From: CAJXQU01 sp965223825 | GTDB taxonomy: Bacteria > Pseudomonadota > Gammaproteobacteria > CAJXQU01 | Assembly: GCA_965223825.1 (NCBI GenBank) | Contig: OZ245018.1 | Coordinates: forward strand, 3,162,001-3,226,000 | Length of the DNA stretch: 64,000 bases | Direction: 5' to 3' | Part shown: positions 1-6,980 of the stretch, piece by piece | How positions within the stretch are numbered: the stretch's first letter is position 1 | Layout: each line of letters starts with the position of its first letter | Position numbers and translations under genes: made by a program | The notes under the pieces: generated by a model | Told to the model about the DNA's origin: nothing | Databases searched by the model: none | The model's input: the letters and a program-made list of their open reading frames with translations, nothing else

Positions 1-399
1 TTTGTAGTTCCAAACTTTCCATAATTTTCCCGAAACGAATAACCGGGCTCTGCGCATCTCTGCACCATCGCCTAGTTCACTTTTGTCCTCGTTATAAACC
101 GCACCTTGCGCCATGATACGCCCACCGATTCGCATACTAAATTCCTCGTTCGGTGATGCCATTTCCAACTTTCCTTTTGTCGTGATTTTAATTGGAGGTG
201 CTGGTGAGACTTGCTCGACGTCTGGCTTCTGATCGCTTTTTACCAAGTGCATTATTGCGGTATATTTCGCTTCCGTTAATGTACCGTCTTTACGTAAGAC
301 ATCTAACAGTGCAGTTAATGCTTCTTCAGATCCTGCAGCAAAGGCACTTTGTGTCATCACGGTAAGAATCCCCACGACAACCAGTGTTTTTCTTTTCAT
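1..399 (-). CDS. Phosphate-selective-type porin (OprO/OprP family), N-terminal part
   Basis: Only the first 133 codons lie in the window; the gene continues past position 1. The ATG at 399-397 is followed by a typical Sec signal peptide (MKRKTLVVV... ending near SAFA-A, about 22 residues). A short helical linker comes next, then the opening of a beta-barrel with the pattern RIGGRIMAQGAVYNED followed by a RRARLFVSGKI-like strand. That arrangement is characteristic of the phosphate/polyphosphate-selective trimeric porins. The likely role is outer-membrane passage of anions, but the selectivity loops lie outside the window. It is divergent from the ModE-like regulator at 503, sharing about 100 bp of upstream DNA. 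I saw no convincing Pho box there. Confidence 0.75.
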   Translation of the reverse strand, partial: MKRKTLVVVGILTVMTQSAFAAGSEEALTALLDVLRKDGTLTEAKYTAIMHLVKSDQKPDVEQVSPAPPIKITTKGKLEMASPNEEFSMRIGGRIMAQGAVYNEDKSELGDGAEMRRARLFVSGKLWKVWNYK

Positions 400-456
400 T
401 ACTAAACTACCAAAATATAGGGTTTTAATTACATATTTCATCCGATTACATGTCAG

Positions 457-462
457 TATAAT
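457..462 (+). promoter_or_regulatory. Candidate -10 box for the ModE-like regulator
   Basis: A perfect TATAAT lies 41 bases before the ATG at 503. Transcription would begin near 469, leaving a short leader to 503. This is one reason to prefer 503 over the upstream TTG (464) or ATG (470). No clear -35 hexamer is seen at 16-18 bp spacing, so the call is tentative. Confidence 0.35.
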
Positions 463-502
463 ATTGACAATGCCCAGAACAAATAAGCACAACAATACAT
501 AT

Positions 503-1582
503 ATGACTGATGTAAATTTTAATCTCACCTGGTTCATGGACAAACAAGTACTTGAGCCAACTTTGATCAAGCTACTCGATGGGATACAACGACATGGTTC
601 ATTAAAAAATGCCAGTGAAGATGCACAGATCTCCTACCGCTCTGCATGGGGTTTATTGAGCAAGTGGGAGGAACGTTTAGGCCGACCACTGGTAGTCAAA
701 CAAAAAGGACGTGGCTCCACGCTTGCCCCGCCTGGTGAATTACTTTTACAAGCAAACGTCCAACTTAATGCGCGCTTCATGCCCGAGCTAGAAAACTTTG
801 CGTTACGTTTTCAACGTGAGTTTGAGCAATCATTGAATGCAACACAAAACCCTTCGGTCAGTATTTTTGCAAGTCATGGCATTGCTGTTGGTGTGCTACG
901 CGATCTCATCAAACAGATAGATCAACATCAGCTCAATCTCCACTACCACGGAAGTATTGAAAGCTTACGTGCGCTTGATCATAACAAGTGTGATGTTGCT
1001 GGTTTTCATATCCCAATTGGCGCCTTGAATAGCAAAGTCCGAGAACAATATTTACGATGGTTAGATAAAAAGAAAGTCACTCTCGTTTATGTCGTAAAAC
1101 GTAACCAGGGGCTAATGGTTGCGAAACAAAACCCTCACAAGGTTCAATCATTATCTGATTTAACCAACCCGTCCTTACGTTTTATAAATCGTCAGGATGA
1201 ATCGGGTACTCGGTTACTATTCGATCAACTTTTACATAACGAAAATATTTCTGATAACCATATCAATGGTTATCAGAATGAAGAGTTTACGCATATGGCT
1301 GTCGCAGCAATGATTGCAAGTGGACAAGCTGACGCTGGCTTTGGGATCGCTCCAATGGCTGATCGATTTGATCTGGACTTTATTCCACTGGTGTGGGAAC
1401 ACTACTGTTTAGCGGTTCCTAATCAGATTTTGAATGATCCCGCTATTGAAAATATTCTTTCGACTTTACAGGGATCTGAATTTAAAGATCAGCTTAAAGA
1501 ATTCCGTGGTTACGAAACGAAAAATTCAGGTAAAAAAATCACTTTTGAAGAGATATTTACTGATCATAATTCATCGATATAA
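503..1582 (+). CDS. ModE-like HTH regulator with a periplasmic-binding-protein-like domain
   Basis: This one-component regulator begins with a ModE/LysR-type winged helix (about residues 10-90, with the QISYRSAWGLLSKWEERLG recognition region). A substrate-binding fold follows (about 110-330). It ends with the region around LAVPNQILNDPAIENILSTL, typical of the PBP-like domain fused to ModE-type HTHs in molybdate/tungstate-responsive regulators. The ligand cannot be told from sequence. The start at 503 (359 aa) puts the usual NFNLTW opening near the N-terminus; an in-frame TTG at 464 and ATG at 470 would add 11-13 unconserved residues. It is divergent from the porin. Its 3' end overlaps the convergent selO gene by 26 bp. 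Confidence 0.7.
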   Translation: MTDVNFNLTWFMDKQVLEPTLIKLLDGIQRHGSLKNASEDAQISYRSAWGLLSKWEERLGRPLVVKQKGRGSTLAPPGELLLQANVQLNARFMPELENFALRFQREFEQSLNATQNPSVSIFASHGIAVGVLRDLIKQIDQHQLNLHYHGSIESLRALDHNKCDVAGFHIPIGALNSKVREQYLRWLDKKKVTLVYVVKRNQGLMVAKQNPHKVQSLSDLTNPSLRFINRQDESGTRLLFDQLLHNENISDNHINGYQNEEFTHMAVAAMIASGQADAGFGIAPMADRFDLDFIPLVWEHYCLAVPNQILNDPAIENILSTLQGSEFKDQLKEFRGYETKNSGKKITFEEIFTDHNSSI

Positions 1583-2975
1583 AAGGCTGCTGACATTTTT
1601 TTACTGTAGATAATAGGCTTGTGTAGTCGCCTTGCTCACACGCCACTATAATTTTCTCTAGTTCTTCTTTGTGAAGAATATAAATGGGATTTACTTTTTT
1701 CATTTTTAAAATACGTTCAGAACGATTTATGTTTTGTAGATCAAGTCGGTTTGAATAGCGTTCGAACCATGACTTAATCAAGTCCATGTCAACTTTTCCA
1801 GTTAAAAAATAGTCAGGTATTTTGTTATTTTCATATTCTTCTAGAGCAATAAATGATTTTGAATAATCCAACTTCTCCTTCTCTAAAATAAGACAATAAT
1901 CATCAATTAATTTTTCATCTTCTGTTTTTATCCCCTCTTCACATATTCCAATTTTTGATCGCATTTTTTCATAATATCTTTTTTGGTAGTATGGTTCATA
2001 TATTGATAAGGTGGCGATAATTTGATCACGCTCTAAAAAATAAGAGAAACATCTAGCAAGCGCATTACAATTCCATAACCCAACAATTGGCTGCTGATCA
2101 AATGCGAACATACCGTGTTCATCAATTAACTTGTCTATTACATAATTAGCCTGATATTTTCCTAGAAATTGGCCTGTCATCAAATCCAATGACTCCCCAC
2201 TAATTGTAAAATTATCTGTGTTCATCACACCATGAACAAAACCATATGCTTGCCAGTTTGCAATCAGTTCAGCAGTATTTTTTATTATTATTTCAAATAG
2301 TTCTACGTAGGGTTTTTCATTCTGTTTGCATTCTGGATAGATATATTGAATCACATGATCGGCTAGCTTTTGTATCGCATTTTTATTTTTTTGAAAATAA
2401 TAATTTTCAAACGTACCAAAACGAATATGTGATCGGGCTACTCTCAACAGCATCGCCGTTTGTTTGAAGCCTTGTCGGTAGACCAATTCATCTCCAACAC
2501 AAATACTCAATGAATGGGTTGTTGGTATTCCTAAACCATGAAGTGCTGAACTGATTAAGAACTCATGTATACATGATCTTAAACTTGCTCTTCCATCATG
2601 CTCTCTTGAGTATGCTGTTTTTCCTGATCCTTTTAATACCAGATCCCAGCACCTATTTTCACTAGTGGTGATTTGACCTAAAAGTAATGACCGTCCATCG
2701 CCTAATAACGGATTAAACTTTCCATATTGATGCCCCGCGTAATCTTGCGCTAATGGCCTGAACTCAGGCAATACCTCATTGCCACTTGCTACGTGTAAAA
2801 ATTTATTCGCTTGTGCAGTGCTTGGGTTTATCTCAAGCAATTCAAGTCCTGTTTGATTAACACAAACCAATTTTGGATTCTTTAAACCATGTGGCGAATG
2901 TGATGTATAAAAATGCGCACCTAACTGGTGAAAAGTATTCTCAAAATGAAGTTCTTCAAGTTTATTTTTTTTCAT
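1557..2975 (-). CDS. selO: Divergent SelO/YdiU-family protein adenylyltransferase
   Basis: SelO is a pseudokinase-fold enzyme that transfers AMP from ATP to Ser/Thr/Tyr of target proteins and is linked to redox stress. The family marks are present: YAGHQYG (79-85), GDGRSLLLG (92-100), LKGSGKTAYSR (114-124) and HGVMNTDN (248-255). Residues matching the nucleotide-binding K, E and R (K115, E138, R178) and the catalytic/metal D, N and D (D254, N255, D264) are kept. However, the stretch after D264, normally a YGPFGF-type motif, reads LMTGQF. The usual C-terminal Cys-Ser-Ser tail is also missing. The gene is AT-rich relative to its neighbours. At 472 aa the length is near normal, so it may be active but divergent. 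Confidence 0.85.
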   Translation of the reverse strand: MKKNKLEELHFENTFHQLGAHFYTSHSPHGLKNPKLVCVNQTGLELLEINPSTAQANKFLHVASGNEVLPEFRPLAQDYAGHQYGKFNPLLGDGRSLLLGQITTSENRCWDLVLKGSGKTAYSREHDGRASLRSCIHEFLISSALHGLGIPTTHSLSICVGDELVYRQGFKQTAMLLRVARSHIRFGTFENYYFQKNKNAIQKLADHVIQYIYPECKQNEKPYVELFEIIIKNTAELIANWQAYGFVHGVMNTDNFTISGESLDLMTGQFLGKYQANYVIDKLIDEHGMFAFDQQPIVGLWNCNALARCFSYFLERDQIIATLSIYEPYYQKRYYEKMRSKIGICEEGIKTEDEKLIDDYCLILEKEKLDYSKSFIALEEYENNKIPDYFLTGKVDMDLIKSWFERYSNRLDLQNINRSERILKMKKVNPIYILHKEELEKIIVACEQGDYTSLLSTVKKCQQPFISMNYDQ

Positions 2976-3040
2976 TTAGATAAGTCACCTTTAAAAATAC
3001 TTTTTTCTCGGTATAACTGCTCTATTGCTTCTCAAAGTAC

Positions 3041-3072
3041 AAAAAAAAGGCCGGGATAACCCGGCCTTTTTG
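3041..3072 (-). terminator. Intrinsic terminator of the acs-exaC unit
   Basis: The hairpin AAAAAGGCCGGG / CCCGGCCTTTTT has a four-base loop. On the minus strand it is followed by a run of eight T (complement of 3041-3048). It lies 26 bases past the exaC stop and so ends the minus-strand transcript before selO. Confidence 0.85.
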
Positions 3073-3097
3073 ATTACTTACATTAATGACAAAGTGC

Positions 3098-4618
3098 TTA
3101 GAAAAAGCCCAATGGGTTAATGTCGTAGCTAACCAACATATTTTTAATTTGTTGGTAGTGATCAAGGATAACTTTATGTGTTTCACGGCCAACGCCGGAT
3201 TTTTTATAACCGCCGAAAGCTGCATGAGCAGGATACAAGTGGTAGCAATTAGTCCAAACACGCCCTGCTTGAATACCGCGACCCATACGATATGAACGAT
3301 TCATGTCACGCGTCCAAACACCTGCACCTAAACCAAACTCAGTATCGTTTGCGATGGCTAATGCTTCCGCTTCGTCTTTAAATGTTGTTACTGATACAAC
3401 TGGGCCAAAAATTTCTTCTTGGAAGACACGCATTTTATTGTGTCCTTTCAACATGGTTGGTTGGATGTAATAACCTTCACAGAAATCGCCTTCAACTTTT
3501 TCTGATTGCCCACCCATCAGAAGTTCAGCACCTTCATCCGCACCGATATCGATGTAGCTTAGGATTTTATCGAACTGTTCTTTAGATGCTTGCGCGCCCA
3601 CCATTACTTCTGTATCTAATGGATTACCACGTTTTATCAGTTTTGCACGTTCAATAACGCGCGCGATGAAATCCTCATAGATATCTTCTTGAATCAAAAG
3701 ACGTGAAGGGCAAGTACAAACTTCACCTTGGTTGAAGAATGCGAGAACTGTACCTTCGATACATTTACTAGCAAATTCATCTTCGAAACTCAGTACGTCT
3801 TCGAAGAAAATGTTTGGTGATTTACCACCTAACTCAACCGTTGAAGGAATAATGTTTTCAGCCGCACATTTCATGATGTGTGAACCAACTGGCGTTGATC
3901 CTGTGAATGCGATTTTTGCAATGCGAGTGCTAGTAGCTAATGCTTGACCTGCCTCAGCACCGAAACCATTTACAACATTCAGGACACCCGGCGGCAATAA
4001 ATCCCCAATCACTTCCATAAGGATCAAGATTGAAGCAGGCGTTTGTTCCGCTGGTTTCAGGACGATGCAGTTACCCGCAGCGAGAGCTGGTGCCAGTTTC
4101 CAGATAGCCATCAGTAACGGGAAGTTCCAAGGGATGATCTGCCCTACAACACCAAGTGGTTCATGGAAATGATAAGCGACGGTTTTTTCGTCGATTTCAC
4201 TCATAAAACCTTCTTGTGCACGAATACAACCTGCGAAATATCTGAAATGATCCACGCCTAATGGCACGTCAGCATTTAATGTTTCACGAACGGCTTTACC
4301 GTTATCCCAGGTTTCTGCAACCGCTAATGTTTCGAGATTTTGCTCGATACGATCGGCTATTTTAAGCAGGAGATTCGATCGTTCAGTTGCGGATGTCCGG
4401 CCCCACGCATCTTTCGCTGCGTGCGCTGCATCTAAAGCAAGCTCGATATCTTCTGCTGATGAACGAGGAATTTTACAGAAAGGCTTGCCTGTTACGGGGC
4501 TGATGTTATCGAAATATTCACCTTTCGTCGGTGCAACCCATTTACCACCGATAAAGTTGCCGTACTGTTCTTTAAATTGGACTTTGCTGTCCGCTTGATT
4601 CGGTTCTGCGTAAATCAC
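3098..4618 (-). CDS. exaC: NAD-dependent aldehyde dehydrogenase (ExaC/AcoD type)
   Basis: It oxidises acetaldehyde or a similar short aldehyde to the acid in the cytoplasm. The 506-aa protein carries the full ALDH fold: IIPWNFPLLM in the NAD domain, VELGGKSPN with the general-base Glu, and the catalytic Cys in FFNQGEVCTCPSRLL (about residue 302). The C-terminal block HAAFGGYKKSGVGRET ending in GFF is typical of the ExaC/AcoD/AldB group. The start codon is GTG (4618-4616), supported by a strong GGAGG seven bases upstream; no better ATG exists. It lies 149 bp downstream of acs on the same strand. Together they convert acetaldehyde to acetate and then to acetyl-CoA. The AcoR-like activator upstream is the likely regulator. 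Confidence 0.93.
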   Translation of the reverse strand: MIYAEPNQADSKVQFKEQYGNFIGGKWVAPTKGEYFDNISPVTGKPFCKIPRSSAEDIELALDAAHAAKDAWGRTSATERSNLLLKIADRIEQNLETLAVAETWDNGKAVRETLNADVPLGVDHFRYFAGCIRAQEGFMSEIDEKTVAYHFHEPLGVVGQIIPWNFPLLMAIWKLAPALAAGNCIVLKPAEQTPASILILMEVIGDLLPPGVLNVVNGFGAEAGQALATSTRIAKIAFTGSTPVGSHIMKCAAENIIPSTVELGGKSPNIFFEDVLSFEDEFASKCIEGTVLAFFNQGEVCTCPSRLLIQEDIYEDFIARVIERAKLIKRGNPLDTEVMVGAQASKEQFDKILSYIDIGADEGAELLMGGQSEKVEGDFCEGYYIQPTMLKGHNKMRVFQEEIFGPVVSVTTFKDEAEALAIANDTEFGLGAGVWTRDMNRSYRMGRGIQAGRVWTNCYHLYPAHAAFGGYKKSGVGRETHKVILDHYQQIKNMLVSYDINPLGFF

Positions 4619-4711
4619 TTTATACCTCCAAAAACGTCTTTGGTTTTTTATGGGATCTGCCTATATGGCGATTTATTATTTATATATAAACGCTTAAGCG
4701 CGCTTTTTATT

Positions 4712-4740
4712 CAACTCACCCTCACAAAGAGAGTGAGTTG
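4712..4740 (-). other. Hairpin in the acs-exaC spacer
   Basis: CAACTCACCCTC and GAGAGTGAGTTG pair over 12 bp with one mismatch around a five-base loop. No T-run follows on the minus strand, so it is not a classical terminator. It may trim or stabilise the acs-exaC mRNA, or give partial termination. Confidence 0.4.
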
Positions 4741-4767
4741 GTTAAAACTAACTGCAAACTTCAATAC

Positions 4768-6702
4768 TTAAATTTCTGCTCTGTTCTCGATCAAATCATC
4801 AACCACTGCAGGCTCTGCTAGGGTTGATGTGTCACCTAATGTATCAATTTCATTCGCTGCAACTTTTCTCAAAATACGGCGCATGATCTTGCCTGATCGC
4901 GTCTTCGGTAGACCGGGTGCCCATTGGATCACATCCGGTGATGCAATAGGACCAATTTCTGTTCGGACATGCTTCACAAGCTCTTTCTTCAGCTCATCCG
5001 ATGGCTCTTTGCCGGACATCAATGTGACATATGCATAGATACCTTGGCCTTTCACATCGTGTGGATAACCGACGACTGCAGCTTCGGACACTGCGGGATG
5101 CAGTACCAATGCTGATTCGATCTCAGCGGTACCCATGCGATGTCCAGAGACGTTCAAGACATCATCAATTCGACCTGTGATCCAATAATAGCCGTCCGCA
5201 TCGCGTCGCGCACCGTCTCCGGTAAAGTAATAACCGGGGAACATAGAAAAATAGGTTTCAATGAATCGCTTATGATCACCGTAAACTGTGCGCATTTGCG
5301 CAGGCCAAGATCGTTTGATCACTAATGCACCTTCGGCTTCACCTTCTAGCTCATTACCTTGATCATCTAATAATTTTGGCTCAACACCGAAGAAAGGCGT
5401 GGTTGCTGAGCCTGGTTTCAATGCAGTTGCACCCGGTAAAGGCGTGATCAAATGACCGCCCGTTTCCGTTTGCCACCATGTATCAACTATTGGGCAACGG
5501 CTATCTCCGATCACTTCGTAATACCATTCCCATGCTTCTGGGTTGATTGGCTCACCAACCGTTCCCAATATACGCAAACTCTTACGCGATGAGCGTGTTA
5601 CAAACTCATTACCTTGCCCCATTAAGGCGCGAATGGCAGTTGGTGCTGTGTAGAAAATGTTGACATTATGCTTATCGACAACATCCCAACAACGTCCCGC
5701 ATCTGGATACGTTGGAACACCTTCAAACACTAACGATGTTGCTCCGTTACACAGTGGTCCATAAACAATATAACTATGACCGGTGACCCAACCAACGTCT
5801 GCGGTACACCAGTAAACTTCACCCTCTTGATAGTCGAATGCCAGCTTATGTGTCATTGCTGTATAAACTAGATATCCGCCCGTTGTATGCACAACACCTT
5901 TCGGTTTTCCCGTAGAACCTGAGGTATACAATATGAAGAGGGGATCTTCTGCGTCCATTGGTTCTGCTGGACACGCCGCTGGTACATCTGAACACGCATC
6001 GTGCCACCAGATATCCAGATCGTCGTTCCATGCAACGTCATTATCCGTTCGCTTAACGACGAATACAGTGTTTACGCAAGGACTATCTGCAACGGCTTTA
6101 TCCACATTCGCTTTCAATGGGACCGTGCGGCCTCCGCGGAGAGATTCGTTCGCTGTGACGATCACTTTACAGTCAGCATCTACAACCCGATCTTTCAACG
6201 CATCAGGAGAGAAACCACCGAAAACAATCGAGTGCACAGCACCGATACGGGTACACGCCAACATGGCGACAACCGCTTCAGGGATCATCGGTAAATAAAT
6301 CGCGACACGTTCACCTTTCTGTACACCACGCGCCTTCAGCGCATTGGCGAAACGACAAACACGTTCGTGTAAGTCTTGATAAGTGATGTTTTCGGATTCT
6401 TCAGGAGAGTCGCCTTCCCAGATTATTGCAGTCTGGTCAGCGCGTGTTTCGAGGTGTCGGTCTAGACAGTTGTAGCTTACATTTAACTTTCCATTTTCGA
6501 ACCAGCGTATATCGCCTTCATCGAAATTGGAGGTATGAACCTTATCCCACGGCTCAAACCAAGTGACGTACTTATTGGCTTGTTCAGCCCAAAATTCTTC
6601 TGGTTGTTCCAGCGATGCTTTGTAAAGCGTTTCGTACTGCTCCAGGTAAACGTGCGCACCCTTCATTGATGTTGGAACCGGATAGACATTTTTAGTTGTC
6701 AT
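4768..6702 (-). CDS. acs: Acetyl-CoA synthetase
   Basis: It makes acetyl-CoA from acetate, ATP and CoA through acetyl-AMP. The 644-aa length is typical. The AMP-binding signature LYTSGSTGKPKGVVHTTGG lies near residue 260, followed by WWQTETGGH, the YFTGDGARRD hinge region, and the C-terminal PKTRSGKIMRR with the catalytic lysine that is acetylated in this family. The upstream leader holds a sigma-54-type promoter at 6818-6833 and an intrinsic terminator at 6735-6770, so expression may be controlled at both initiation and elongation. The start ATG at 6702 has a modest GGGTAAG Shine-Dalgarno. It is co-oriented with exaC downstream and with the acoR-like gene upstream. Confidence 0.95.
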   Translation of the reverse strand: MTTKNVYPVPTSMKGAHVYLEQYETLYKASLEQPEEFWAEQANKYVTWFEPWDKVHTSNFDEGDIRWFENGKLNVSYNCLDRHLETRADQTAIIWEGDSPEESENITYQDLHERVCRFANALKARGVQKGERVAIYLPMIPEAVVAMLACTRIGAVHSIVFGGFSPDALKDRVVDADCKVIVTANESLRGGRTVPLKANVDKAVADSPCVNTVFVVKRTDNDVAWNDDLDIWWHDACSDVPAACPAEPMDAEDPLFILYTSGSTGKPKGVVHTTGGYLVYTAMTHKLAFDYQEGEVYWCTADVGWVTGHSYIVYGPLCNGATSLVFEGVPTYPDAGRCWDVVDKHNVNIFYTAPTAIRALMGQGNEFVTRSSRKSLRILGTVGEPINPEAWEWYYEVIGDSRCPIVDTWWQTETGGHLITPLPGATALKPGSATTPFFGVEPKLLDDQGNELEGEAEGALVIKRSWPAQMRTVYGDHKRFIETYFSMFPGYYFTGDGARRDADGYYWITGRIDDVLNVSGHRMGTAEIESALVLHPAVSEAAVVGYPHDVKGQGIYAYVTLMSGKEPSDELKKELVKHVRTEIGPIASPDVIQWAPGLPKTRSGKIMRRILRKVAANEIDTLGDTSTLAEPAVVDDLIENRAEI

Positions 6703-6734
6703 AGTTGACTTACCCGCTTTTATTTATTGTTATT

Positions 6735-6770
6735 AAAAAAAAGGGAGAGATTGTGGTGCCAATCTCTCCC
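6735..6770 (-). terminator. Intrinsic terminator in the acs leader
   Basis: A perfect 11-bp stem (GGGAGAGATTG / CAATCTCTCCC, 6743-6770) is followed on the minus strand by eight T (complement of 6735-6742). It sits only 33 bases before the acs start and downstream of the predicted acs promoter. It can end the acoR transcript, but RNA started at the -24/-12 site would also have to pass it. Confidence 0.8.
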
Positions 6771-6817
6771 AATGATTTCCCACTGATGGCAGAACATGAG
6801 AAGTCAGCACCAGATAT

Positions 6818-6833
6818 AGCAGACTCCATGCCA
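6818..6833 (-). promoter_or_regulatory. Sigma-54 (-24/-12) promoter for acs-exaC
   Basis: The minus strand reads TGGCATGGAGTCTGCT, matching TGGCACG-N4-TTGCW at all but two consensus positions. GG and GC have exactly the required spacing. Transcription would start near 6806, about 104 bases before acs. The gene just upstream encodes a sigma-54 activator with GAFTGA, which supports the assignment. Confidence 0.7.
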
Positions 6834-6944
6834 ACTTTCTGACATCTCTTCCTACAAGATTGAATTTTGTTATAAAACATATTGTTATGGATTATGCACC
6901 GGTAAGAACCAAATTATCTTCCAGAAAGAAAGAGTGTATTAAAA

Positions 6945-6971
6945 TGCAACACACGTTTCGTTTTGCAACAC
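6945..6971. repeat. Paired TGCAACAC repeats, candidate activator binding site
   Basis: TGCAACAC occurs at 6945-6952 and 6964-6971 in the same orientation, 19 bp apart (about two helical turns). The pair lies about 110-150 bp upstream of the -24 element, the usual distance for an enhancer-binding protein. It falls immediately beyond the stop of the acoR-like gene. Function is inferred from position. Confidence 0.4.
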
Positions 6972-6980
6972 GCGCTCCCG

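Noticed and set aside
400..502. Pho box in front of the porin gene
   Set aside because: CTGACAT is present once, but the second 11-bp repeat does not match; not enough support.
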